From contig CAWBRV010000003.1 of NCBI GenBank assembly GCA_963791225.1, positions 1,364,001-1,428,000 of the forward strand: a DNA stretch of 64,000 nt. The letters run 5' to 3'. This document shows, in pieces, positions 18,204-28,816 of the stretch. Source of the stretch: PALSA-612 sp963791225 (GTDB lineage: Bacteria; Actinomycetota; Thermoleophilia; Gaiellales; Gaiellaceae). Each line of letters opens with the position of its first letter. Position 1 is the first letter of the stretch. The notes under the pieces are model-generated. The model was given only the letters and a program-made list of their open reading frames with translations, was not told the DNA's origin and made no database searches. The position numbers and the translations under genes were made by a program.

Positions 18204-18455
18204 CACATCTGCTCCCTGGCGCTCTCGGGGCTCGCGGCCGTCGCCGCCGCCCGAGGGGACGCGGTCGAAGCGGCGCTCGTTCTCGGTCGCGCGTCGGAGA
18301 TGATGGCGGCGACCGGCGGCGAGCGCCGGGGAGCGGAGGCGGTGATCTTCGAGCGCGCACGCGACGCTGCGCTCGACGCGCTCGGCGAGAAGCGCCTCGC
18401 AGAGCTGCTGGAGGAAGGGAGAAACCGCGACCCGCGGGCTCTCCCGGCGACCTGA
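18204..18455 (+). pseudogene. 3' remnant of an ATPase/TPR (LuxR or cyclase-type) regulator
   Basis: The plus frame from about 18204 encodes SLALSGLAAVAAARGDAVEA, then LGRASEMMAATGG and ARDAALDALGEKRLAELLEEG, ending at TGA 18455. This matches the C-terminal TPR end of large ATP-binding regulators (AAA domain plus TPR, with LuxR or adenylate-cyclase N-terminus), where GLAAVAAARGD--RAARLLGAAEALR and a closing LGEE-F-AAW-EGR are typical. The rest of that protein, about 900 residues, is absent: the preceding 20 bases already belong to the head-to-head remnant on the other strand. Confidence 0.5.
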
Positions 18456-18456
18456 C

Positions 18457-18470
18457 CGAACACACGTTCC
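18457..18470. promoter_or_regulatory. LexA (SOS) box of uvrA
   Basis: CGAACACACGTTCC contains GAAC-N4-GTTC, the actinobacterial/Gram-positive LexA consensus (CGAACRNRYGTTYG), centred about 36 nt before the uvrA GTG and just upstream of its TAGACT -10 element (18488-18493). The position between -35 and -10 regions suits LexA repression. This is the only such site I found outside coding sequence in the window. Confidence 0.7.
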
Positions 18471-18499
18471 CGTCCGATGCCCGGCGGTAGACTGGCCTC

Positions 18500-21340
<2,841 letters not shown>

Positions 21341-21373
21341 GCCGGCGCGGTACGTCCGATCGAGCCACTGCTC

Positions 21374-21394
21374 GTTTGCAAACCCTACAGTTTG
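21374..21394. promoter_or_regulatory. AT-rich palindrome and repeated half-sites
   Basis: GTTTGCAAAC (21374-21383) is a perfect 10-bp palindrome, and its CAAAC half also pairs with a third half-site GTTTG at 21390-21394 across 6 nt. The AT-rich island is unusual in this DNA and lies between uvrA and the Yip1 gene. It could be a regulator site or part of a terminator stem for uvrA; neither is proven. Confidence 0.3.
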
Positions 21395-21452
21395 TTATAG
21401 AAAGCGGATCCGCCGGGATGGCGCGTGCGCTCCGGACTAAGCTGGCCGCGAG

Positions 21453-22112
21453 ATGAGCGTGCCCACTCAGACGCCGGTCGAGACGCTCGAACGCGAATGG
21501 TGGGCGCGCCTGCCGCGGCTCTTCTACGCGCCCGCGGGCGTCTTCGCGGAGCTTCGCGACGAGTCGCGTGAGGCGGCCGACGCGCGCCAGGAGCCGCTCG
21601 TCGCGGTCGCCTTCCTCGCCGGCATCGCGATGTTCCTGTCGCTCGCCGCGCTCCAGCAGCCGTTCGAGCGCTACCGCGAGCTGAGCGGGCTGACGCTGAC
21701 CGTCGAGTCGATCATCGGCGGCGCGCTCGTCGGCCTCTCGAACTTCTGGCTCGGCGGCGCGCTCGTCTACCTCGGCGCGCGCGGCCTGGGCGCGACGACC
21801 GGCTTCCGCCTGGCCCGGCACATCACCGGGCTCGCAACCGTCCCCTTCGTTCCCCTGCTCGTCCTCGCCTGGCCGGTGCGGCTCGGGCTCTACGGCTTCG
21901 ACCTGTTCCGGGTGGGGGGGAGCGACAACGGCGCCGGCAGCGACGTCTTCGTGGCGCTCGACGCGCTCGCGCTCGCCTGGACGATCGTGCTCGTCGTGAT
22001 CGGAATCCGGCAGACGCAACGCTGGTCGTGGGGCCGGTCGGTGGCGGGTTTCGGGGTCGTGGCGCTGTTCGCCATCCTGTTCGGGACGCTCGCCTTCGCC
22101 GCGTTCCGGTAG
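21453..22112 (+). CDS. Yip1-family membrane protein
   Basis: A 219-residue protein with a short cytoplasmic N-terminus (REWWARLPRLFYAPAGVFAE, typical of bacterial Yip1-domain proteins) and five hydrophobic segments between residues 48 and 216. The family is uncharacterised in bacteria; eukaryotic members act in vesicle traffic. TAAGCT at 21438-21443 lies 9 nt before the ATG, so the mRNA is near-leaderless. It stands alone between uvrA and the PadR regulator. Confidence 0.75.
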   Translation: MSVPTQTPVETLEREWWARLPRLFYAPAGVFAELRDESREAADARQEPLVAVAFLAGIAMFLSLAALQQPFERYRELSGLTLTVESIIGGALVGLSNFWLGGALVYLGARGLGATTGFRLARHITGLATVPFVPLLVLAWPVRLGLYGFDLFRVGGSDNGAGSDVFVALDALALAWTIVLVVIGIRQTQRWSWGRSVAGFGVVALFAILFGTLAFAAFR

Positions 22113-22141
22113 TTGACGAGCAAATACTAAAGCTTTAGTAT
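22113..22141 (+). promoter_or_regulatory. padR-type promoter with overlapping 18-bp palindromic operator
   Basis: TTGACG (22113-22118) and TAGTAT (22136-22141) are spaced 17 nt, a good housekeeping promoter. ATACTAAAGCTTTAGTAT (22124-22141) is a perfect 18-bp palindrome that covers the spacer and the entire -10 box. The ATACT/AGTAT ends are typical of PadR operators. The start codon begins 6 nt after the -10 box, so RNA polymerase should start at the GTG. Bound repressor would occlude the promoter, giving autoregulation. Confidence 0.75.
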
Positions 22142-22147
22142 CGACCC

Positions 22148-22669
22148 GTGCTCACGCGGGTCCTCGTGCTCTGGCTGCTCTCCGAGCAGCCTCATCACGG
22201 TTACCGGATCAAGAAGATCCTCGACGACGAGGCGCTCCGCTTCTGGTTCCCGGTCGAATACGGCTCGATCTACGCCGTCCTGCGCAGCCTCGTCCGGAAC
22301 GGGTACGTCGAGACGGTGGCGGTCGAGCGGGACGGGCAGCGGCCGGAGCGAACGCGCTACGCGATCACCCTCGCCGGCCGGCGCCATCTGGCCGAGCTGC
22401 TCGAGCGTGCCTGGCAGGAGCTCCCCGCCGTGGGCGACCCGCTCGCGCTCGCGCTCGCAGCGCGATCGGACCTCGAGGACGAGAGCCGTGTGCCGGCTCT
22501 GCTCCAGGCGAGGCTCGATGCGCTCCGCGTGCGGCTCGAACGGCTCGACGCGCTCGAGCGGTCGGCCCCCGCGCCGGAGATGGTCGACCGGCAGCGAGCG
22601 CTCACGCGCGCCGAGCTCGAGTGGGCGGAAGCACTGTTGGCGAAGGAAGGAGGCAACACCGATGGCTGA
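22148..22669 (+). CDS. PadR-family transcriptional regulator
   Basis: A 173-residue regulator with the PadR winged helix at residues about 5-85 (LWLLSEQPHHGYRIKKIL, then YGSIYAVLRSLVRNGYVE and RTRYAITLAGRRHL) and a C-terminal helical dimerisation region (Vir_act_alpha_C-like). The family usually represses its own gene and a neighbouring transporter or detoxification gene, responding to small molecules. The start is GTG at 22148, set by the promoter geometry. It overlaps the downstream Nudix-like gene by 8 nt. Confidence 0.88.
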   Translation: MLTRVLVLWLLSEQPHHGYRIKKILDDEALRFWFPVEYGSIYAVLRSLVRNGYVETVAVERDGQRPERTRYAITLAGRRHLAELLERAWQELPAVGDPLALALAARSDLEDESRVPALLQARLDALRVRLERLDALERSAPAPEMVDRQRALTRAELEWAEALLAKEGGNTDG

Positions 22670-23054
22670 GCAGCATCCCGACATCCAGCTGATTGCGAAC
22701 CTCGTCGTCGTCCGGCCCGACGGGCGCGTGCTGTTCGTCCGCTACCAGCCGGACGACGAGCGCTGGTGGCTCCCAGGCGAGGATCTCGAGCCGTACGAGC
22801 ATCCGGACGAGCGGGCGCGCGCGGTCCTGGCGAGCCTCAAGCCGCTCGAGGTGGCGTCGATGGCGATGGACGATGTGGATTCGTTCCGCGGCCGCCGCGG
22901 CTGGCACGTGATCTTCACGTACCGCGTCGAGGCCGACGGCGAGCCCGGCGGCGACGTCCCGGCGGAATGGTTCCCTGCCGACGACTTGCCGAGGACCAAG
23001 CACGGCCGCTGGGAACGCGAGCGTGTGAGCCACGCCCTCGCGGCCGGCGGCTAG
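22662..23054 (+). CDS. Nudix-like protein with degenerate Nudix box
   Basis: A 130-residue protein of the Nudix fold: IANLVVVRPDGRVLFVRYQP at the start, then WWLPGEDLEPYEHPDERARA where the Nudix box should be, and TYRVEADG and EWFPADDLP near the end. The box lacks the catalytic REUXEE: there is RARAVLAS instead, so pyrophosphohydrolase activity is unlikely and a binding role is possible. It overlaps padR by 8 nt and is under the same palindromic operator. It may therefore be a ligand sensor or accessory of the regulator. It ends overlapping the convergent panB by 4 nt. Confidence 0.65.
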   Translation: MAEQHPDIQLIANLVVVRPDGRVLFVRYQPDDERWWLPGEDLEPYEHPDERARAVLASLKPLEVASMAMDDVDSFRGRRGWHVIFTYRVEADGEPGGDVPAEWFPADDLPRTKHGRWERERVSHALAAGG

Positions 23055-23908
23055 CTCCCGAGCTCGAAGGCGGCCAGCTCCTCCTCGGGCATGGCGTACG
23101 CGTGCTCGTCGTCCGGGAACGAGCCGCTCCGCACGTCGGCGGCGTAGGCCTCGAGCGCGTCCCGGATCTCGCGGGAGAGGTTTGCGTACCGCTTCACGAA
23201 GCGCGGCAGATGCCCTTCGGTGAGCCCGAGCAGGTCGTGGTAGACGAGCACCTGCCCGTCGCAGTCCGGCCCTGCTCCGATCCCGATCGTCGGGATCGTG
23301 AGCTCATCCGTGATCCGCGCGGCGACAGGCGTCGGGACCGCTTCGAGCACGAGCGTGCAGCAGCCGGCATCTTCGAGCTCGTGCGCCTCGGCGACGAGTC
23401 GCAGCGCGCCCGCGGCTGTCTTGCCCTGCGTCTTGAAGCCGCCGAGCATCGTCGCCGACTGCGGTGTGAGGCCGATGTGGCCCATCACCGGGATCCCGGC
23501 CGCGACGATCGCGCCCGCCCGCGAGGTCATCGGCCCGGCGCCCTCGAGCTTGACGATGTCCGCGCCGCCCTCCTTGACGAAGCGGATGGCGGTTCGCACC
23601 GCGTCCTCGTCGGACACCTCGTACGAGCCGAACGGCAGGTCCCCGACCACGAGCGGGCGCCGAGTCTGCCGCGAGACCGTGCGCGTGAGGAAGAGCATCT
23701 CGTCGACCGTGACGGGAACGGTCGTGCCCTCGTGGCCGAGCACGACCATCGCGGCCGTGTCACCGACGAGGACGACGTCGATGCCGGCATCCTCGGCGAA
23801 GCGGGCGCCCGGGGCGTCGTAGGCGGTGACCATCACGATCTTGTCGCCGCGATGCTTCATCGCCAGGAGTTCGGGGAGCGGCATCTTTCCTGCGGGCGGG
23901 GTGCTCAC
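23051..23908 (-). CDS. panB: 3-methyl-2-oxobutanoate hydroxymethyltransferase
   Basis: PanB makes ketopantoate from 2-oxoisovalerate and methylene-tetrahydrofolate, the first committed step to pantothenate and CoA. The 285-residue protein carries the expected blocks: MVTAYDAPGARFAEDAGIDV, LVGDTAAMVVLGHE, IVKLEGAG, PVMGHIGLTPQS, LVLEAVP (catalytic glutamate) and TIGIGAGPDCDGQVLVYHD. The start is GTG at 23908, which overlaps the panC stop codon (GTGA). It is the last gene of the operon DUF2520-panC-panB. Confidence 0.95.
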   Translation of the reverse strand: MSTPPAGKMPLPELLAMKHRGDKIVMVTAYDAPGARFAEDAGIDVVLVGDTAAMVVLGHEGTTVPVTVDEMLFLTRTVSRQTRRPLVVGDLPFGSYEVSDEDAVRTAIRFVKEGGADIVKLEGAGPMTSRAGAIVAAGIPVMGHIGLTPQSATMLGGFKTQGKTAAGALRLVAEAHELEDAGCCTLVLEAVPTPVAARITDELTIPTIGIGAGPDCDGQVLVYHDLLGLTEGHLPRFVKRYANLSREIRDALEAYAADVRSGSFPDDEHAYAMPEEELAAFELGS

Positions 23909-24678
23909 GGTGTGACTCCTTCCAGTGGGACGTTGTCGATCAGGCGGACGGCGCCGATGCGGACGGCGGCGGCGAGGACGGGAGGGTCGAAGGGCGCCAC
24001 CTCGACGTAGTCGACGTCGAGGCTGTCCAGCAGGCGGCGGGCGGCGACGGGATCGCGCGTGTCGAGCGCGCGGGACAACAGCGACGCCTGCTCGCGCTCG
24101 GCGGGCGAGAGGAGGACGTTGCGCGACGAGAGCGCGAGGCCGTCCTCGTCGCGGACAGTGGGGACGACGCGAAGCTCGAGCTCGAGGTCGAGGTCGCGGA
24201 CGAGCCGCCGCACCACCTCGACCTGCTGCGCGTCCTTCTGCCCGAAGTAGGCGACGTCGGGCCGGACGATGTTGAAGAGCTTGCAGCAGACCGTGGCGAC
24301 TGCCCGGAAGTGCCCCGGCCGGTACACGCCTTCGAGGACCGAGCCGAGCTCGGTCACCTCGATCCACGTCTGGTACCCGTCGGGGTACATCTCGTCTGTG
24401 GTAGGCGCGAACAGCAGGTCGGCGCCCGCCTGGGCCGCGATCGCGGCGTCGCGCGCCTCGTCCCGCGGGTAGCCGTCGAGGTCGACTGCTTCGCCGAATT
24501 GCGCCGGATTGACGAAGAGGCTGACGACGACGGTGTCGCACTCGTCCCGGGCGGCGGCGAGCAGGGCCTCGTGCCCCGCGTGGAACGCGCCCATCGTCGG
24601 CACGAGCCCGATCCGGCCGTCCGACCGCAGCGGCGCGAGCGCCACCCGCACCGCTCCGATCGTCCTCACCGTCCTCAT
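23905..24678 (-). CDS. panC: pantoate-beta-alanine ligase
   Basis: PanC condenses pantoate with beta-alanine using ATP. In 257 residues it shows the nucleotide-binding PTMGAFHAGH (HIGH-like motif), VSLFVNPAQFGE, FGQKDAQQVEVVRRLV and the ATP-contacting SSRNVLLSP. The C-terminal lid is shorter than in many homologues but complete. The ATG at 24678 overlaps the stop of the DUF2520 gene (ATGA), and its own stop overlaps panB (GTGA), so the three genes are translationally coupled. Confidence 0.95.
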   Translation of the reverse strand: MRTVRTIGAVRVALAPLRSDGRIGLVPTMGAFHAGHEALLAAARDECDTVVVSLFVNPAQFGEAVDLDGYPRDEARDAAIAAQAGADLLFAPTTDEMYPDGYQTWIEVTELGSVLEGVYRPGHFRAVATVCCKLFNIVRPDVAYFGQKDAQQVEVVRRLVRDLDLELELRVVPTVRDEDGLALSSRNVLLSPAEREQASLLSRALDTRDPVAARRLLDSLDVDYVEVAPFDPPVLAAAVRIGAVRLIDNVPLEGVTP

Positions 24679-25337
24679 GCGGCCGTCGCCTCCGCGAGCG
24701 CGCGGTAGAGCGGCTCGAGCTCGGGCTTCCGCTCCCGGATCGCTTCCAGGTGCGCGTCCATCGTCGCCCAGTCGCCGCGCGAGATCGGCCCTGTGAGCTC
24801 GAAGCCGTTGTCGATCGTGCGGCGCATGAGCGGGAGCAGCGCCTCGGGCGGGGCGCCGGCGAGCTCGAGCAGCGCCTCCGCGGCGCGGTGCAGCGTGACG
24901 AGGTAGCCGCTCGCGAACATCGCGCCGGCGTGGTAGAGCACGCGGCCCTCGTCGGCGAGGTCGAACGGCTCGAGCCCGAGCGTGCGAGCGAGCCAGAGGC
25001 CGCGCTCCCGGGCCTCGTCCGTCTCCGCGGTCACGGCGCCGAAGGCTCCGTCGAGCTGCTCCGGTCCGCGCCACGCCACGAGCGTCTGCAGCGGATGCAC
25101 GGAGAAGCGCCGCTCGTGCGGTGCGAGGGCGGCGAGCCGGGTCGCCCCGCTCACGTGGCAAATCCACGGGCCCGGCTCGATGCTCTGCGCCACCTCCGCG
25201 ATCGCGCGGTCGGGGACGCAGAGGACGACCAGCTCGCCGTCGTGCTCGACCAGCGGGACGCCGCGCTCGCGCAGGCGGGCGCTGACGGCCGAGCCGGAGC
25301 GGCCGGTGACACCGATCACGGTGACGTTGTCGAACAT
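24675..25337 (-). CDS. DUF2520 Rossmann-fold protein, candidate ketopantoate reductase
   Basis: A 220-residue protein with an N-terminal Rossmann fold (VTVIGVTGRSGSAVSARLR, the GxxGxxG nucleotide loop) and a C-terminal helical DUF2520 domain (LYHAGAMFASGYLVTLHRAAE, typical). The fold is that of 6-phosphogluconate/ketopantoate reductase-like dehydrogenases. It is the first gene of the pan operon, overlapping panC by 4 nt. The operon has panB and panC but no panE, and no other ketopantoate reductase is seen in this window. NADPH-dependent ketopantoate reduction is therefore a reasonable inference. Confidence 0.75.
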   Translation of the reverse strand: MFDNVTVIGVTGRSGSAVSARLRERGVPLVEHDGELVVLCVPDRAIAEVAQSIEPGPWICHVSGATRLAALAPHERRFSVHPLQTLVAWRGPEQLDGAFGAVTAETDEARERGLWLARTLGLEPFDLADEGRVLYHAGAMFASGYLVTLHRAAEALLELAGAPPEALLPLMRRTIDNGFELTGPISRGDWATMDAHLEAIRERKPELEPLYRALAEATAA

Positions 25338-25478
25338 CGTTTCGGGCTCCAGTTCCGTAGCGGATACCGGGCTGGCGGCAGTCTAGCGCGCGCGGGTCGG
25401 CCGACCAGAGCAGCCCGAATCGCCCGTTCGAGGGGTGCCGCTCAAGCGGTGGCCGAGGCCCGCCGAGGGAAGTCCGCA

Positions 25479-26654
25479 GTGGGACGCATCGCCGCCCTCG
25501 TCGCCGTCGCCGCCCTGGCGCTTCCGGGCCCGGCACTTGCATCGCAGGGGATGCAGGTGGGCGCAGCCGAGGATGCCGCCAAGGCGCCGTCGCTCGCCGT
25601 CGCCAAGGCGAAGATGGACCTGGCCAAGCTCGCGGGGTTGAACGCGATCCGAGTCACGGCGCTGTGGCGCCCGGGGCAGACGGCGCCTGCTCCCGCCGTT
25701 CTCGCCGGCCTGCAGAACGCCGTCGGTGCCGCCGATCTCGACGGGATCGCCGTCTACCTCTCCGTCTACCCGTCCGGCAGCTCGGTGACGCCGCTGACCG
25801 CGCAGGCGCGCGGCCAGTTCACGGCGTTCGCGACCTCGCTCGCGACGGCGCTCCCGACCGTGCACCGCTTCATCGTCGGCAACGAGCCGAACATCAACCG
25901 TTTCTGGATGCCCCAGTTCGCGGACGACGGCAGCGACGTCGCCGCGCCCGCCTACGAGGCGCTCCTGGCGCAGACCTACGACGCGCTCAAGGCCGCGTCG
26001 CCCGGCGTGATGGTGCTCGGCGGCGCGCTCTCGCCGCGCGGCAACGACTCGGTGATGTCGAGGAAGCACTCGCCGACCACGTTCATCTCCGACCTCGGCC
26101 GCGCTTACCGGCAGAGCGGCCGGACGCGGCCGATCATGGACGCGTTCGCGCTCCATCCGTACGAGGACAACTCGAGCATTCCGCCGAGCTTCACGCACCC
26201 GCGCAGTACGACGATCTCGGTCGCCGACTACCCCAAGCTCGTGGCGCTGCTCGGCGAGGCGTTCGGCGGCACCGCCCAGGCCGGCTCGACGCTGCCGGTC
26301 GTCTACGACGAGTTCGGCGTCCAGTCGCAGATCCCGGCCGCGAAGGCGCGCGTCTACCAGGGTGCCGAGTCGTCCGCAGCGCGAGCCGTGACCGAGGCGA
26401 CGCAGGCCGCGTACTACGCCGAGGCGGTCGCGCTCGCCGCCTGCCAGCCGACGGTGGCCGCGATCCTGATCTTCCACGTCAGCGACGAGTCGCAGCTCGA
26501 CCGCTGGCAGTCTGGGCTGTACTACGCGGACGACACGCCGAAGAAGAGCCTCTCCGTCGTGGAGCGCGCGATCGCGTCGCTTCGCAGCGGCGGCGTCGGC
26601 CCGTGCACGACCGCCGGCGCGCGAGCCTTCGCGGCTCGGTCGTCGGGCGGCTGA
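25479..26654 (+). CDS. secreted glycoside hydrolase-like (clan A TIM barrel) protein
   Basis: A 391-residue exported protein: signal peptide at residues 1 to about 23 (ALVAVAALALPGPALAS), then a TIM-barrel domain. GNEPN near residue 134 supplies the acid/base glutamate and VVYDEFGVQ near 277 the nucleophile glutamate of clan GH-A (GH5/GH39-like). The spacing of about 140 residues between the two is normal. The substrate is unknown; relatives in soil actinobacteria act on plant or microbial polysaccharides. GTG at 25479 is chosen because it directly starts the signal peptide; a GTG 30 nt earlier would only lengthen its basic end. It is followed closely by another exported hydrolase. Confidence 0.7.
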   Translation: MGRIAALVAVAALALPGPALASQGMQVGAAEDAAKAPSLAVAKAKMDLAKLAGLNAIRVTALWRPGQTAPAPAVLAGLQNAVGAADLDGIAVYLSVYPSGSSVTPLTAQARGQFTAFATSLATALPTVHRFIVGNEPNINRFWMPQFADDGSDVAAPAYEALLAQTYDALKAASPGVMVLGGALSPRGNDSVMSRKHSPTTFISDLGRAYRQSGRTRPIMDAFALHPYEDNSSIPPSFTHPRSTTISVADYPKLVALLGEAFGGTAQAGSTLPVVYDEFGVQSQIPAAKARVYQGAESSAARAVTEATQAAYYAEAVALAACQPTVAAILIFHVSDESQLDRWQSGLYYADDTPKKSLSVVERAIASLRSGGVGPCTTAGARAFAARSSGG

Positions 26655-26676
26655 GCCTCTTGGCTACCCTGCGTCG

Positions 26677-28503
26677 GTGATCAGGGGGGTCGCGACGGCG
26701 CTGGCCGTCACCGTCGTCACGGCAGGCGCCTGGCTCGGGAGCACGCCGACTGCCCGTGCGGCGAGCCTCTCCTTCGTCCCCTGCCACGGCGACGCGGGTG
26801 TCCTCTGCTCGAGCGTGAACGTGCCGCTCGACTGGAGCGGCGTCGTGTCGGGCTCGGTCCAGCTCGCCGTCGAGGAGCTGCCGGCGAAGGGCACGCCGCG
26901 CGGCGTGATGATCCTGGTCGCGGGCGGCCCGGGCCAGGCGAGTGCGCTCGCGTTCGACCTCGCCGACCTGGCCTCCTTCTGGCAATCGATCTTCCCCGGG
27001 TACACGCTCGTCGCCTTCGACCCGCGCGGCACCGGCGCCTCCGGGTTCCTGAACTGCGCGCTGACGAACCCCGTGGCTCTGGCGCAGCAGGTGACGGCCT
27101 GCGGCGAGACGCTCGGTCCGGCGCGCGCCTTCTACACGACCGCCGCCAACGCCGAGGACGTCGACGCCGTGCGGCAGGCAATCGGTGTGGACAAGGTGGC
27201 GCTCTGGGGCACCTCCTACGGGACGAAGGTCGAGCTCGCCTACGCCCTCGCGCACCCCGATCACGTCGAGCGGCTCCTGCTCGACTCGGTCGTGACGCCG
27301 ACGGGGCCCGATCCTCTCGGCCTCGACACCCTGCAGGGCATCCCGCTCGGACTCTCGTCCATGTGCGGAAACGCGGGCTGCCGCGCGATCGACCCGAACC
27401 TGGCGGGCGAGGTCGCGACGCTCGCGAACCGGGCCGCGGTCACCCCGATCACCGGTCGCGTACGTACGGCGTCCGGTCTGCTCCGGTCGGTGTCGCTGGA
27501 CGGGACGACGCTGCTCGGGATCGTCGTCAGCTCCGATCTCAGCTTCGGCCTGCAGGCGGAGCTCCCTTCCGCCGTCTCCGCGGCGACCGCGGGCCGCCCG
27601 CAGCTCCTGCTCCGGCTCGCGGCGCTCGGCCAGAGAGGTTTCGGCCTCCACTTCGCGACCGCGGACTCGTCCTTCAGCGAGGGGCTGTTCCTGGCCACGA
27701 TGTGCAACGACGGCCGCTTCCCGTGGGCGCCGGACGCCGATCTCGCCACACGCCGGCAGGCGCTGAGCGCGGCCGTCGCCGCGCTGCCCGCGGGATCCAC
27801 CGGGCCGTTCGGGAGCTGGGCGACGGCGATCGGGTCGGCGACCTACTGCGAGTCATGGCCTTCCCCGGACGGGAACGCCCCGATCGCCGCAGGGCCGCTG
27901 CCGGACGTGCCGGTGCTCGCCCTGTCCGGCACGTTCGACATGCGGACGCCGACCGTGAACGCCGCCTCGGTCGTCTCGCAGTTCCCGCAGGGTCACCTGC
28001 TCGTCGTGCCCGGGGTCGGGCACAGCGTGCTGACGACGGATCCGTCCGCCTGCACGTCGAGCGCGGTGCGCGCGTGGCTGAGCGGAAAGACCGTGCCGAC
28101 CCGGTGCCCGCGCACGTGGCCCTATCTCGCGGACGTGCCGCGGATCCCGGTCTCCGTCGCAAAGGCGCCGATCGTGCCGGGGACGTCGGGTCTGCGCGGC
28201 CACACCCTGTCGGTCGTCGAGACGACCGTCACGGACGCGCTCGCCTCCGAGGTGACGGCCGGCGCCGCGGTCGGCGGCCTGTCGGCGGGCGCCGTCTCCG
28301 GAAGCCTCGGGACGCTCACGCTCAGCGGCTACGGCGACGTGCCCGGCGTCACCGTCACCGGCGATCTGGAGCTGAAGACGCCGAAGAAGGGCGCGCTGAT
28401 CGTCCCCACCGGCACGGTGAGCGTCTCGGGCGCGCGGGCTGCGCACGGCAAGGTCACCTTCACGACGACCGGCGTCAAGGTCGTGTGGGCGAAGAAGAGC
28501 TGA
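26677..28503 (+). CDS. secreted alpha/beta hydrolase (S33/TAP-like peptidase) with C-terminal extra domain
   Basis: A 608-residue protein with a signal peptide (to about residue 28). It has an alpha/beta-hydrolase core: MILVAGGPGQASAL (oxyanion loop), FDPRGTG, nucleophile elbow GTSYG near residue 178, and a TAP-like C-terminal lobe with LSGTFDMRTPT (acid) and VPGVGHSV (histidine). Such enzymes cleave N-terminal prolyl or tripeptide residues. Beyond the catalytic lobe is an unusual stretch of about 120 residues, rich in Gly/Thr/Val (from about 490), that looks like a beta-rich binding domain. TACCCT 6 nt before the GTG suggests a leaderless mRNA. Confidence 0.85.
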   Translation: MIRGVATALAVTVVTAGAWLGSTPTARAASLSFVPCHGDAGVLCSSVNVPLDWSGVVSGSVQLAVEELPAKGTPRGVMILVAGGPGQASALAFDLADLASFWQSIFPGYTLVAFDPRGTGASGFLNCALTNPVALAQQVTACGETLGPARAFYTTAANAEDVDAVRQAIGVDKVALWGTSYGTKVELAYALAHPDHVERLLLDSVVTPTGPDPLGLDTLQGIPLGLSSMCGNAGCRAIDPNLAGEVATLANRAAVTPITGRVRTASGLLRSVSLDGTTLLGIVVSSDLSFGLQAELPSAVSAATAGRPQLLLRLAALGQRGFGLHFATADSSFSEGLFLATMCNDGRFPWAPDADLATRRQALSAAVAALPAGSTGPFGSWATAIGSATYCESWPSPDGNAPIAAGPLPDVPVLALSGTFDMRTPTVNAASVVSQFPQGHLLVVPGVGHSVLTTDPSACTSSAVRAWLSGKTVPTRCPRTWPYLADVPRIPVSVAKAPIVPGTSGLRGHTLSVVETTVTDALASEVTAGAAVGGLSAGAVSGSLGTLTLSGYGDVPGVTVTGDLELKTPKKGALIVPTGTVSVSGARAAHGKVTFTTTGVKVVWAKKS

Positions 28504-28529
28504 GCCTCCGCCACAGTTAGACTGAGGTC

Positions 28530-28754
28530 ATGCCGATCTACGAGTACGTCTGCATGAAGTGCGAGTCGCACTTCGAGGAGCTCGTCCGCGGAGACGCGAA
28601 GCCGTCGTGCCCCGACTGCGGCGCCACCAAGGTGTCGCGGCAGTTCTCCGTCTTCGCCACGAAGGCCGAGACTCCGCAGCCGAGCTTCCGCTCGGCGAGC
28701 GGCGGCGGGGGCGGGGGCGGCTGCTGCGGCGGCTCCTGCGGCTGCGGACACTAG
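28530..28754 (+). CDS. FmdB-family zinc ribbon protein
   Basis: A 74-residue protein: MPIYEYVCMKCESHFEEL and SCPDCGATKVSRQFS give the CxxC...CxxC zinc ribbon (Cys 8, 11, 30 and 33) of the FmdB family. A glycine tract and a Cys/His-rich tail (CCGGSCGCGH) follow, probably a second metal site. The role is unknown; FmdB was first seen as a putative regulator of formamidase. TAGACT 6 nt before the ATG marks a leaderless promoter. Confidence 0.88.
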   Translation: MPIYEYVCMKCESHFEELVRGDAKPSCPDCGATKVSRQFSVFATKAETPQPSFRSASGGGGGGGCCGGSCGCGH

Positions 28755-28816
28755 CTCCCTAAAACTAGCCCCGGGCGAGGGTTCAAGGCGGCCTCCGGGC
28801 TGCCGATAGGCGGGAC

